A model generated the notes under the pieces. The model saw nothing but the letters and a program-made list of their open reading frames with translations. It searched no databases and was not told the DNA's origin. DNA of 64,000 bases, taken from positions 62,001 to 126,000 of the forward strand of contig CAWFPP010000001.1 in the NCBI GenBank assembly GCA_963817735.1. The letters are read 5' to 3'. This DNA is from Bog-473 sp963817735. GTDB lineage: Bacteria; Actinomycetota; Acidimicrobiia; Acidimicrobiales; RAAP-2. The translations under genes were made by a program, and so were the position numbers. Each line of letters opens with the position of its first letter. Positions within the stretch are counted from its first letter, which is position 1. Shown here in pieces: positions 46,178-54,916 of the stretch.

Positions 46178-47538
46178 GCGACGAGCTGCTGGATCTCGCC
46201 CGGTCCGTCGTCGGGCGGGCCGGGCCCGGCGAGGGCCTGGAGGTCTACGTGACCCGGGGCACCGAGACCGAGGTCGCGTCATACGAGGGCGAGGTCGAGT
46301 CCCTGACCTCGGCCGATTCCTCGGGTGTCGGCATCCGCGTCGTGGTCGGGGACGCCGAGGGCGCCGGCAGCCAGGTCGGCTTCGCCTGGGCTGGTTCACT
46401 CGAGCCCGACGTCATCGCCGCCACGCTGGCCGACGCTCGCGACAATGCCCGCTTCGCCACCCCGGACCCTGACGTCGTCCTCGCCACCCCCGACGGAGTC
46501 GGAGCCGTGGAGCTCGACCTGTGGGACGACGGCGTCGTGACCACCCCGATGGAGAAGAAGGTGGCGCTGGCGATCGAGCTGGAGCGGGCGACGCGCGCCG
46601 CCGACCCCAGGGTCCGGCAGGTCTCGTCGGCGAACTACTCGGACAGCCGGGTCGAGGTGGCGCTGGCCTCCACCACCGGCCTCTCCTCGTCGCGGCGGCG
46701 CACGAGTGCGTCCTTGTCGGTCGACGCCATCGTCGGGGAGGGCGCCGAGACGCAGACGGGTGGCGGCTTCAGCGTCGGTCGCGGTCCGGCCGATCTGGTG
46801 CCCGACGAGGCCATGGACGACGCCGTGCTCCGGGCCACGCGCATGCTCGGGGCGCAGAAGGTGCGTTCGGCGCACTGCACGGTCGTGTTCGACGCGCGCG
46901 TGGCGTCCACCTTGCTGGCCGTGATCGCCTCGGCCCTCTCCGGGGAGGCGGTCGTCAAGGGTCGTTCCTTCTTCGCCGGACGCATCGGCGAGACCGTCGC
47001 CACCGGCGGCATCACCCTCGTGGACGACCCCACCGATCCGAGGGCGTACGGCGCGTCGTCGCACGACGGCGAGGGGTTGGCCAGCCGGCGCAACGTGCTG
47101 ATCTCCGAAGGCGTCCTGCGCATGTTCGTCTACGACACGGTCTCGGCGCGCCGGGCCGGCACCGTGTCGACCGGATCAGCAGTGCGGGGCGGCTTCGCCG
47201 GGACGCCGGGGGCGGGGTGCCGCGCCCTGGTCCTGTCCCCGGGGACGAAGAGCCACGACGAGGTCCTGGCCGCTGTCGGCGACGGTCTGTACGTGCAGTC
47301 GGTGTCGGGCATCCACTCCGGGGTCAACACGGTGAGCGGCGATTTCTCGGTCGGGGCCGAGGGCCTCATGATCGAAGGAGGCGCGCTGGCCCAGCCGGTG
47401 CGCGAGGTGACGGTCGCCTCGACCCTGCAGCGCATGCTGCAGTCGGTGGTGGAGATCGGCGGCGACCTGCGTTGGCTGCCCGGGGTGGCCGCGGGTCAGA
47501 CGCTGGCGATCGCCGACATGGCCCTGAGCGGCGATTGA
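46174..47538 (+). CDS. tldE: TldE/PmbA, non-catalytic partner of TldD
   Basis: A 454-residue PmbA/TldE-family protein. The TldD-like fold is visible (ADSSGVGIRVVVG, VSGDFSVGAEGLMIEGG), but the HExxxH zinc motif is absent, as is normal for TldE. It forms the substrate cavity with TldD. It starts within the tldD stop codon. Its last 43 bases overlap the convergent FmdB-type gene. Confidence 0.92.
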   Translation: MSDELLDLARSVVGRAGPGEGLEVYVTRGTETEVASYEGEVESLTSADSSGVGIRVVVGDAEGAGSQVGFAWAGSLEPDVIAATLADARDNARFATPDPDVVLATPDGVGAVELDLWDDGVVTTPMEKKVALAIELERATRAADPRVRQVSSANYSDSRVEVALASTTGLSSSRRRTSASLSVDAIVGEGAETQTGGGFSVGRGPADLVPDEAMDDAVLRATRMLGAQKVRSAHCTVVFDARVASTLLAVIASALSGEAVVKGRSFFAGRIGETVATGGITLVDDPTDPRAYGASSHDGEGLASRRNVLISEGVLRMFVYDTVSARRAGTVSTGSAVRGGFAGTPGAGCRALVLSPGTKSHDEVLAAVGDGLYVQSVSGIHSGVNTVSGDFSVGAEGLMIEGGALAQPVREVTVASTLQRMLQSVVEIGGDLRWLPGVAAGQTLAIADMALSGD

Positions 47539-47909
47539 GCCTTCAGCTCGCCGTGCTCGAGGCGGGGGTCGTGTCCTTGGCTGCCCTTGTCGGCGCTGCC
47601 GTTCGCCGAGCCACCCTTGTCGGGGGTGGACTCCTTCTTTGGGGACGAATCGCCGTTCGACGAATCGCTGCCGGAGGCCTCGCTGTTGGGGCTGTCGGCG
47701 CTCTTCTTGGCGGAGCCGTTGCCCCCCGCGGCCGCCCGCGAGTCCGTCTTGTAGAAGCCGCTGCCCTTGAGCACGATGCCCACGGCCCCGTAGACCTTGC
47801 GCAGCGCCCCCCCGCAGTCGGGGCACTCGGTCAACGGGTCGTCCGCGAAGCTCTGGACCGCTTCGAGGCGGTGCCCGCACGCCGTGCACGCGTATTCATA
47901 GGTGGGCAA
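47496..47909 (-). CDS. FmdB-family zinc-ribbon protein with long polar tail
   Basis: A 137-residue protein. Residues 1-55 are an FmdB-type zinc ribbon (PTYEYACTACGHRLEAVQSF, Cys8/11 and Cys29/32, then GSGFYKTDSR). The remaining 80 residues are Ser/Gly/Asp/Lys-rich and probably disordered. The start is a TTG directly before PTYEYAC with GGAGGAG four bases upstream; an in-frame ATG ten codons earlier would place non-conserved residues in front. The 3' end overlaps tldE on the other strand. Confidence 0.82.
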   Translation of the reverse strand: MPTYEYACTACGHRLEAVQSFADDPLTECPDCGGALRKVYGAVGIVLKGSGFYKTDSRAAAGGNGSAKKSADSPNSEASGSDSSNGDSSPKKESTPDKGGSANGSADKGSQGHDPRLEHGELKAQSPLRAMSAIASV

Positions 47910-48011
47910 TGGACTCCTCCGGGGGCCGCTCGCTGGCACTCACTGCCTGAGACTGCCAAGTTTACCCGCCGCAGGGCGCCGGCAGCGTCGGACCGCGGTC
48001 ATCGCAGGTCA

Positions 48012-48017
48012 TAGACT
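48012..48017 (+). promoter_or_regulatory. moaC -10 box, leaderless type
   Basis: TAGACT eight bases before the moaC GTG, with no ribosome binding site between. Confidence 0.45.
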
Positions 48018-48025
48018 CCACCCTC

Positions 48026-48517
48026 GTGTCCGACCGCATGCTGGCGAACCTCGACCCGCTGAGCGGCGCCCGCATGGTCGACGTCACCCCCCGGGAGCCC
48101 ACCCACCGCCGGGCCCTGGCCCGCTGCCGGGTCTCGATGTTGCCCGAGACGACGACGAAGGTGGCCAACAACGCCATCACAAAGGGGGACGTGCTCGCGG
48201 CGGCGCGCATCGCCGGCATCCAGGCGGCCAAGCGCACGGCCGAGCTGATCCCCATGTGCCACCCGGTCCTGGTCGGTTCCATCGGCGTCAATTTCTCCAT
48301 CGGCGACGACTATGTCGAGGTCGAGGCCCAGGTCGAGACCGTCGATCGCACCGGGGTCGAAATGGAGGCCATGACCGCGTGTGCCGTCGCAGCCCTCACG
48401 GTCTATGACATGTGCAAGTCGGCCGACCGCACCATGACCGTGGAGCACCTGGCGCTCTGGGAGAAGTCCGGGGGCCGCTCCGGGCCCTGGCGCCGGCCCG
48501 AGGTCAATCACCTCTAA
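48026..48517 (+). CDS. moaC: Cyclic pyranopterin monophosphate synthase MoaC
   Basis: A 163-residue MoaC, which with MoaA makes cyclic pyranopterin monophosphate, the first intermediate of molybdenum cofactor. Family motifs are ELIPMCHPVLVGSIGVNF and RTGVEMEAMTACAVAALTVYDMCKS (active-site Glu and Asp/Lys). The length is normal. GTG start after a leaderless-type -10. No other moa gene is in the window, so it stands alone here. Confidence 0.94.
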   Translation: MSDRMLANLDPLSGARMVDVTPREPTHRRALARCRVSMLPETTTKVANNAITKGDVLAAARIAGIQAAKRTAELIPMCHPVLVGSIGVNFSIGDDYVEVEAQVETVDRTGVEMEAMTACAVAALTVYDMCKSADRTMTVEHLALWEKSGGRSGPWRRPEVNHL

Positions 48518-48591
48518 CTCCTTTCGCTGGCCTCACCGCGAGCGAGCACCGGCGGCGCCCGTCGCCGGACGGCCGGCGCCGGCGAGTGGTC

Positions 48592-48597
48592 TACATT
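48592..48597 (+). promoter_or_regulatory. -10 box of the carboxyltransferase gene, leaderless type
   Basis: TACATT eight bases before the GTG start; no ribosome binding site between. Confidence 0.45.
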
Positions 48598-48605
48598 CGG
48601 GCCCG

Positions 48606-49952
48606 GTGACCCGAGTCGAAGAGGCGCCCGCGGTCGGCAAGGGAATCGTCGGCGCCATCACGTCGGAGGTCGGGCGGATCGGCGGGCGCAACGCGGTGAT
48701 CGCGCGGTCGCTCGGGACCATGCGGCGCGGCGCCATCACCTACGCGGACGGGGTACGGCTGGCCGAGGCGGCCGACCAGGCCCGCGACCTTGGCGTCCCC
48801 TTCGTCTTCTTCGTGGCCTCCAGCGGAGCCGACGTGCTCGACGGCGTGGCAGCGTTGCACGGGTGGGGCCGTGCCGCCGCCGCCGTGGCTCGGTGCAGCG
48901 GGCAGGTGCCCGTCATCACCGTGGCGACGGGACCGGTGGTCTCCGGGCCGGCGCTGCTCCTCGGCCTTTCGGACCTGGTCGTCATGAGCTCAGAGGCGGT
49001 GGCCTTCGTCTCGGGCCCGGAGATGGTGGCGGAGTTCACCGGTATAGAGGTGGGGATCAGCCAGCTGGGCGGCGCCGCCGTCCATGCCACCGCCAGTGGC
49101 CTGTGCGCCGTGCAATCCGACGACGTGGACGGAGCGGTGGCCGAGCTCCTCGAGTATCTGCCATCCAACACCGACGAGGTCCCCCCGCCGGCGCCCGTCA
49201 GCGATTCGGTGCTGCGCCCGACACCCGAGCTGCGCACCGTCATCCCCGACCGCAAGGCCGCCACCTACGACGCTCGGGACGTGCTGCGCTCGTTGTGCGA
49301 CGACGGCGAGTTCCGCGAGCTGTGGCCGCGCTGGGCCGGCCAGCTGGTCACCGCGTTCGCCCGTCTGGGTGGGATGCCGGTCGGGTTCGTGGCCAACCAG
49401 CCCCGCATTCTGGCCGGGACCCTCGACATCGCCGCCTCCCAGAAGGGGGCCCGCTTCGTGCGGCTCTGCGATGCCTTCAACCTGCCCATCGTCAGCCTGG
49501 TCGACACGCCGGGGTTCCTGCCCGGGAAGGACCTCGAGTGGCGCGGCATGATCCGGCACGGCGCCGAGCTGGCCTTCGCCTATGCGGAGGCGACCGTGCC
49601 CCGGCTGTGCCTCATCTTGCGAAAGGCCTTTGGCGGCGCCTACATCGTCATGGACTCCCGAGGCATCGGCAACGACGTCTGCCTGGCCTGGCCGGGGGCC
49701 GAGGTGGCGGTCATGGGGGCGGCGGGCGCGGTCCAGATTCTGTACCGGGGCCTCGAGCTGGGGGAGCGGGCGGACCGGGAGCTGGCCTACGAGGGGGCCT
49801 ACCTCAATCCCTGGCCGGCCTCGGAGCGGGGGCTGGTCGACCAGGTGGTGGACCCGGCGGAGAGCCGCATCGTGCTCTGCAGCATGCTGCGTCAGCTCTG
49901 TACGAAACGGGAGCTGATGGTGGGTCGGAAGCATGATGCCGGTCCTCAATAG
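48606..49952 (+). CDS. Acyl-CoA carboxylase carboxyltransferase, shortened N-terminus
   Basis: A 448-residue carboxyltransferase of the AccD/PccB type, which moves carboxyl from biotin to an acyl-CoA. The C-terminal half is typical (GFVANQPRILAGTLDIAASQ, LVDTPGFLPGKDLEW, LRKAFGGAYIVMDSRGIG). The N-terminal half is divergent and about 70 residues shorter than usual, and the common GKLTARER region is missing. It may be a specialised or partly degenerate paralogue. GTG start after a leaderless-type -10. No biotin carboxylase gene is nearby. Confidence 0.82.
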   Translation: MTRVEEAPAVGKGIVGAITSEVGRIGGRNAVIARSLGTMRRGAITYADGVRLAEAADQARDLGVPFVFFVASSGADVLDGVAALHGWGRAAAAVARCSGQVPVITVATGPVVSGPALLLGLSDLVVMSSEAVAFVSGPEMVAEFTGIEVGISQLGGAAVHATASGLCAVQSDDVDGAVAELLEYLPSNTDEVPPPAPVSDSVLRPTPELRTVIPDRKAATYDARDVLRSLCDDGEFRELWPRWAGQLVTAFARLGGMPVGFVANQPRILAGTLDIAASQKGARFVRLCDAFNLPIVSLVDTPGFLPGKDLEWRGMIRHGAELAFAYAEATVPRLCLILRKAFGGAYIVMDSRGIGNDVCLAWPGAEVAVMGAAGAVQILYRGLELGERADRELAYEGAYLNPWPASERGLVDQVVDPAESRIVLCSMLRQLCTKRELMVGRKHDAGPQ

Positions 49953-50037
49953 GGGTTCACCAGGGGAAACGCGGATTGTCACCATTTCGTAACAAGGCTG
50001 AGGCGCATTCGACGCCGAACCCGGTAATGAATCGGGC

Positions 50038-50364
50038 ATGATCAGCGATGTGGTCCCCCCCACAGACGACGCGTTGTTCGTCCTTGAGTCCTGCCACAGC
50101 ACGTGGATCTTCGATACCGACAGAATGCGCTTCCGGCGCGTGCTGAAGGGCTTGGCCCTCGACGCGCACGCCGCCACGACGGCGTGGCGGGCCTACTACG
50201 GGCTCGAGATCGATCCCATCTCAGAGTCGTTCGTCGTGCTGTTGAACCCGGAGGGCACCCGCCTGCTCCGGTCTTGGCGCCACGTGGAGCACTGCCCGCA
50301 GTGCGGAGGGAACCAGACCGCCGAGCTCTCGCTCGACGAGCTGAGGAGCGCATCCCTGGCCTGA
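50038..50364 (+). CDS. Conserved-looking hypothetical protein with CPQCGG motif
   Basis: A 108-residue protein: FVLESCHSTWIFDTDRMRFR near the start, a middle part with AWRAYYGLEIDP, and HVEHCPQCGGNQTAEL near the end. The single CxxC could be half of a zinc site or a redox pair; a first Cys is at residue 19. I recognise no family. The upstream gap has lower GC and a TAATGA about eight bases before the ATG, a weak leaderless-type -10. Confidence 0.6.
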   Translation: MISDVVPPTDDALFVLESCHSTWIFDTDRMRFRRVLKGLALDAHAATTAWRAYYGLEIDPISESFVVLLNPEGTRLLRSWRHVEHCPQCGGNQTAELSLDELRSASLA

Positions 50365-50397
50365 GGGCCGTCCCCGCGCCTGCAACCCGCCCCGCGC

Positions 50398-50841
50398 CTA
50401 CAAGTGGATGACGTGCGCGGCCGACAGCAGCAGGACCGTCAAGGTTGCCAGCACGGCCACCACGATGGTCACGGTCAACAGGGGCGACGCCGCACGACGC
50501 GTCGATCTGGAGCGCAGCCCATGCGCGGCGGCACGATCACGCAACGCGGCCTCGGTGACAAGGGCGTCGTCGGTGGCCAGTACGAAGCGGTGACGCTGGC
50601 GTCCGTCGCGCTCCACGACGGCGATGACCACGCCGGCGCGGCCGTCGGGCAGCACGGAGCGCTCCACCGCAGAGAGCTCTGACAGCCCGGCCCAGTCACA
50701 GTCCCAGACGGCCTCGCCGTCGGCCTTGTTCAGCGCGAGGCCCGAGTCGAAGAAGGTCAGCGTGAGATGGGGGACGGCCACCTCGCCCTCCCGCCCCTGC
50801 GTCAGCAGGTAGACGTCGGGTACCGACCATGCCTCTTCCAT
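50398..50841 (-). CDS. Hypothetical protein with C-terminal membrane anchor
   Basis: A 147-residue protein: a soluble domain of mixed strands (VAVPHLTLTFFDSGLALN, DCDWAGLSELSAVERSVL, GVVIAVVERDGRQRHRFVL), then a basic linker (RSRSTRRA) and one C-terminal helix (LLTVTIVVAVLATLTVLLL). The domain in front could be PH-like, but I cannot support that firmly. An in-frame ATG eight codons earlier overlaps the methyltransferase gene upstream. It is the last gene of a leftward set ctaG-like, methyltransferase, this gene. Confidence 0.6.
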   Translation of the reverse strand: MEEAWSVPDVYLLTQGREGEVAVPHLTLTFFDSGLALNKADGEAVWDCDWAGLSELSAVERSVLPDGRAGVVIAVVERDGRQRHRFVLATDDALVTEAALRDRAAAHGLRSRSTRRAASPLLTVTIVVAVLATLTVLLLSAAHVIHL

Positions 50842-50855
50842 ACGAGCACGCGACG

Positions 50856-51515
50856 CTAGTGCCATTGCTGTCGGACGAACGTCGCATACGCGGCGGCCAT
50901 GTGGTCGGGCAGGAGCGGCGGATCCCGACGCGCCACGGAGAGGACGGCGGCGTCGACGGAGGGCACCGGCCGGAACGAGTCGGCCGGGATGCGCCGCCCC
51001 AGGCCGAAGGACCACCAGGGAGCCCAGGTCGTCGAGAGCATGGTGGTCGGAGGTGTCGCGGCGCGTTTGCGCGCCACCTCCCATTGGACGATCAGGTCCG
51101 CACGGCGCAGACCGCTGTCGGGCTCGTCGAGCAGGTGACGCAGCAGCGCCGTGGTGGCACCGAAGGGGAGCGAGCCCATGACCCGGTAGGGACGGCGCGG
51201 CATTCGGTAGCGCAGCGCGTCGCAGCACACCACGCGCACCCCCGCCGTGCCTCGTCGTTGCACCTCGCGGCGCAGTTGTTCCGCCCAGTGCGGATCGCGT
51301 TCCAGCGCCACGACCTCAATGCCGCGCCGGGCGAGCGCGAACGTGCAGGCGCCGCGTCCCGCCCCGATCTCCACGACGAGATCACCGGCGTCGAAGGCCG
51401 CTTCGGCGACCAGCGTGTCGGCGAGGTCAGGCCGGAGGAAGTTCTGCCCGAGACGGCGTCGTCGCTCGTCCCGGGGCGTCCGCCTGTCCGCGGACACGGA
51501 AGAGACCCGTTGCAC
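50856..51515 (-). CDS. rRNA adenine N6-methyltransferase family protein, Erm/KsgA-like
   Basis: A 219-residue SAM-dependent methyltransferase. RRRLGQNFLRPDLADTLV is the N-terminal signature of Erm/KsgA; VVEIGAGRGACTFALA is SAM motif I; VVALERDPHWAEQL is motif II. Motif IV, normally N-[IL]-P-[YF], reads GSLPFGAT, so the usual Asn is Ser. It lacks most of the C-terminal domain of KsgA and is close to short Erm proteins of actinobacteria. It could modify 23S rRNA and give macrolide resistance, or be inactive. GTG start, not certain. Confidence 0.75.
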   Translation of the reverse strand: MQRVSSVSADRRTPRDERRRRLGQNFLRPDLADTLVAEAAFDAGDLVVEIGAGRGACTFALARRGIEVVALERDPHWAEQLRREVQRRGTAGVRVVCCDALRYRMPRRPYRVMGSLPFGATTALLRHLLDEPDSGLRRADLIVQWEVARKRAATPPTTMLSTTWAPWWSFGLGRRIPADSFRPVPSVDAAVLSVARRDPPLLPDHMAAAYATFVRQQWH

Positions 51516-51559
51516 CCATCGCCGGACATTGTGCCCTCATGACGGCGCCCGCGCCAGCC

Positions 51560-52438
51560 TCAGAACGGCCCGGGTGGACGAGGTCCGGGCGAACCCTGCC
51601 GCCTGTCCCGGCGGTCGGCGCGCTCGATCTCGCGTTCGACGTCCGACCAGACCAGGGGATCGGTGTCCTGGCCGGCGGTCTCGGCCGCCTGGGCCCGCGT
51701 CATGATCACGAACGCCACGGTCCAGAGGACGGCGATGGTGCTCAGCTTGGCCAGGAATCCCGCCAGCTCCTGGTCGAGGAGTGGTGTCATGCCCAGGATC
51801 TTCCCCTGGTAGGTGAAGGTGGGGTAAAGGGCGTGCCGGGCGAAGATCCAGACGATCGAGAGGAAGCTCGGCACGATCGACTGCACGATGAGATAGCCCC
51901 CGCGACCAAGGGCCGAGAGGCGCACTGTTCCCGGAAGCTCCGTCAGGACCGGCGCCCACAGCACGAAGCCCGAGGCGAGCACCAGCAGTTGGATGGCGGT
52001 GCGGGCGGTCACCGACTGTGCGGCGAGGTTGACCGCGCCGACGGTGAGCGTCGCGACGGCCACCACGGTGACGATGCCCACGGCGGGCAGCGGCCGGACC
52101 GCCACCCGCAGGACGGCATCGACCGCGGCCGGCCGGGTGAGGCGGGCGATGACCGGACGGGGCGTCCCGAGCACCAGCAGCGGTGGCACGGCCAGGGTCA
52201 GCAACAACCGCTGGAGCACCAGCGCAAACAGCAGCCAGTGGCTGGCCAGGTCGCCCAGCGGCCACGTGACGGCGCCGGCCAGGAGCAGGACACCACAGAG
52301 AAAGAGGAGTGTCTGGCGGGTCGTTGCGGCGGAGCCCGCCTGCCGGGTCGCCCACAGGTAGCCGGCCACGAGTCCCAACAGGGCCAGCAGCCACACGAGG
52401 TGGAGATGCCAGTCGAAGGGGTGGCCGGCGGCGATCAT
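51560..52438 (-). CDS. CtaG-type cytochrome c oxidase assembly protein
   Basis: A 292-residue membrane protein with about seven helices and the caa3-type CtaG pattern: HPFDWHLHLVWLLALLGLV at the start, LASHWLLFALVLQRLLLTL, then PPLLVLGTP and a C-terminal helix before a charged Arg/Asp tail. Such proteins help insert copper into cytochrome oxidase. It is divergent from the pafBC gene across 29 bases and heads the leftward set with the methyltransferase. Confidence 0.8.
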   Translation of the reverse strand: MIAAGHPFDWHLHLVWLLALLGLVAGYLWATRQAGSAATTRQTLLFLCGVLLLAGAVTWPLGDLASHWLLFALVLQRLLLTLAVPPLLVLGTPRPVIARLTRPAAVDAVLRVAVRPLPAVGIVTVVAVATLTVGAVNLAAQSVTARTAIQLLVLASGFVLWAPVLTELPGTVRLSALGRGGYLIVQSIVPSFLSIVWIFARHALYPTFTYQGKILGMTPLLDQELAGFLAKLSTIAVLWTVAFVIMTRAQAAETAGQDTDPLVWSDVEREIERADRRDRRQGSPGPRPPGPF

Positions 52439-52454
52439 CGACCGGCGCTCGCCG

Positions 52455-52460
52455 TAGGCT
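52455..52460 (+). promoter_or_regulatory. pafBC -10 box, leaderless type
   Basis: TAGGCT seven bases before the pafBC ATG, no ribosome binding site. The same hexamer precedes gpsA with an eight-base spacer. Confidence 0.5.
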
Positions 52461-52467
52461 CTGGGCG

Positions 52468-54442
52468 ATGGAGGCCCCCGCGAAACTCGACCGGCTGGAG
52501 CGCGTCACCGACCTCGTGCTGGTGTTGCTCGACACGCGCCAGCCCCTGACGCTCGATGCCATCGCCCACCAGGTCCCCGGGTATCCCACCGAGCACTCCG
52601 CCCGGCGCCAGGCCTTCGAGCGGGACAAGAGGCTGTTGCGCGACGAGGGCATTCCGGTCCTCACGCAACGCTTGCCGGGCCACGAGCAGTACGGGTACCA
52701 GATCGACCGTGAGTCGTTCTACTTGCCCGACCTCGACCTCGAACCCGACGAGCAGGTCGCGCTCCACCTCGCCGTCGCCGGCGTCCACCTGGGCGATCCT
52801 AGTGGTCGTGATGCGCTGTTGAAGCTGGGGGCGGCCGGGCTGGGTGACGTGCGCCCCATTGCGTCCCTGGTGCCGCCCGCGGCGCTCATCGAGCTCTTCG
52901 AGGCCGTGCGCACCCATGCCACCGCCACCTTCTCCTACCGCGGCGAGGAGCGGCGCGTCGCACCCGTGGGCCTGTGGTTCCGCTTCGGCCACTGGTACCT
53001 CGTGGCCTGGGACCTCGAGCGGACGGCCGTGCGTACCTTCCGGGTGGACCGCATCGAAGGGGACGTCGTCCGTGGTGAGGCGGGCGATGCCGAGGTGCCG
53101 GACGACGTGACCGTGGACGTGAAGGCGGCGCTGCCCGAAGAGCCGTGGGAAGTGGACGACGAGAACCGGATCGACATGCGGGTGAGGGTCGACGCGCTCG
53201 AGGCGCGCCGGGTCATCGAGGAGGTGGGCGCCGACAAGGTCGTGGGCCGGCTCGGCGACGGGTCGGTCGACCTCGTCCTCGGCGTGTCGTCCTTCGCTTC
53301 CATCCGCTCCTGGGTGCTCGGACTGCTGGACCACGTCATCGTCACCGAGCCGGACGCCTTCCGCTCCGAGCTGCTCGCGTGGCTCGGCGCGGTGGTCGAA
53401 CCGGCGTCGCCGTTCCCGGCCGAACCCCGCTACCCCGAGGCCGGGAGTGCCGCCGTCGAGGAGGAGCCGGCCACCGCACGCAGCGCGCCGGGGCGTGAGA
53501 CGAGCCGGCGCCTGCGGCGCCTGTTGGCGTTGATCGGCTGGCTGGCGCAGGTGGGGGAGGCACCCATCGCCGACGCGGCGCAGCGGTTCGGCATGAGCGA
53601 GAACGAGCTGGTGGCCGAGTTGGAGCTGGCCGCCTGCTGCGGCATCCCCCCGTACACGCCGGACACACTGATGGAGATCGAGGTGTCCGAGCATTCCGTC
53701 CGGGCCTTCCTCCCGGCGGAGTACGCGCGGCCCCGCCGACTGACCCCGGCCGAAGGTTTCGCCGTGGCGGCGTCGGCCCGGCTGCTGCTCACGGTGCCGG
53801 GCTCGGAGAATGACGCCCTGCGCCGCGCGCTGGCCAAGCTCGATGCCGCGCTCGGGGTCCCGGGAGGCGGTCGGCCTCGATGTCGACGCGCCGGCCCACC
53901 TGGTCGCGGTGCGTGACGCGGCCGAAGCCCATCGGGCGGTCGAGATCGACTACCTCTCCGGTTCGCGCGACGAGCTCACCACCCGCACCGTGGAACCCGT
54001 GCAGGTGGCCACCATCGACGGGCACTGGTACCTCGACGCGTACTGCCATCGGGCCGGAGACATGCGGCGCTTCCGGGTAGACCGCATCGGCACCGTGCGC
54101 CCGCTGGAGCAGAGTCCCGGTCCGGCCGCGACGCGGGCGCGGCCCCTCGAGGAGATGTTCGTGCCGGGACCCGGCGCCGTCGAGGTCCACCTGCAGCTCG
54201 GCCCGGGGGCGCAGTGGGTGCCCGAGTCCGTGCCGGTGCGCGCCGTCCGGCGCGACGACGGCAGGGTGACCGACGTGGTGCTCGACGTCTCGGGCATGGC
54301 CTGGTTCGAACGGCTGCTCCTGCAGCTCGGCCCCGCCGTACGGGTCGTGAGCCCGCCCGAGCTGACCGGCCTGGCGGCGGCGGCCGCTCGCCGGGTGCTG
54401 GCGCAATACGGCGCCGGCGAGACGGATAACGTCGCCCCATGA
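52468..54442 (+). CDS. pafBC: PafB-PafC fusion, WYL-domain DNA-damage regulator, frameshifted
   Basis: Two tandem HTH-WYL units in one reading frame except for one base. The first (residues 1-330) is PafB-like: winged helix (LDRLERVTDLVLVLLDTRQPL), then the WYL core (ATFSYRGEERRVAPVGLWFR, WYLVAWDLE, RTFRVDRIEG). The second starts near 53500 (RRLRRLLALIGWLAQVGEA) and ends with its own WYL core (VEIDYLSGSRDELTTRTVEP, WYLDAYCHRAGDMRRFRVDRI). An extra G in the GGGG at 53854-53857 breaks the frame inside the second unit; removing it gives about 657 residues. In mycobacteria PafB and PafC are separate proteins that together switch on LexA-independent DNA repair genes. Confidence 0.82.
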
Positions 54443-54855
54443 GCGACATGAGCGATTTCAACCGTGCGGTGATCGAGGAGTTCAGGGCCAACCACGGCAA
54501 GGTCGGGGGCGGTTTCGCCGGCGCCCCCATGGTGCTGCTGACGACCACCGGTGCCAAGTCGGGACAGAAGCGCGTGAACCCGCTCGTGGCGCTGGTCGAT
54601 GGCGACCGCATGTACGTGATCGCCTCCAAGGCGGGGGCGCCCACCAGCCCGGACTGGTACCACAACCTGCTGGCGCATCCTGAGGTGGAGGTCGAGTTCG
54701 GCGACGACCGCTTCGAGGCCACCGCCCTGCCGATCGTCTCGGGACCCGAGCGGGACCGCCTCTACGCCGCCCAGGTGGCGGTACAGCCCGGCTTCGCCGA
54801 CTACGAGAAGGCGACGACCAGGGTGATCCCGGTGGTGGAGCTGCGTCGGGCCTGA
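54439..54855 (+). CDS. F420-dependent nitroreductase/quinone reductase family protein (Ddn-like)
   Basis: A 138-residue protein of the Ddn family: FNRAVIEEFRANHGKVGG, MVLLTTTGAKSGQKRVNPL, then SPDWYHNLLAHPEVEVEFG. These residues shape the split beta-barrel that binds deazaflavin F420. It would reduce quinones or similar compounds with F420H2. The ATG overlaps the pafBC stop (ATGA). cofC, for making F420, lies 4 kb away. Confidence 0.88.
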   Translation: MSDMSDFNRAVIEEFRANHGKVGGGFAGAPMVLLTTTGAKSGQKRVNPLVALVDGDRMYVIASKAGAPTSPDWYHNLLAHPEVEVEFGDDRFEATALPIVSGPERDRLYAAQVAVQPGFADYEKATTRVIPVVELRRA

Positions 54856-54916
54856 GTCCCGGCCGACCGTTCATCCCCACCGGCGCGCCGGCGTGCCGGC
54901 GTGACGGGAGGCCACC

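Noticed and set aside
54427..54438. TAACGT six bases before the Ddn-like gene as a leaderless promoter.
   Set aside because: It lies inside the pafBC coding end, and the ATGA overlap explains expression by coupling.
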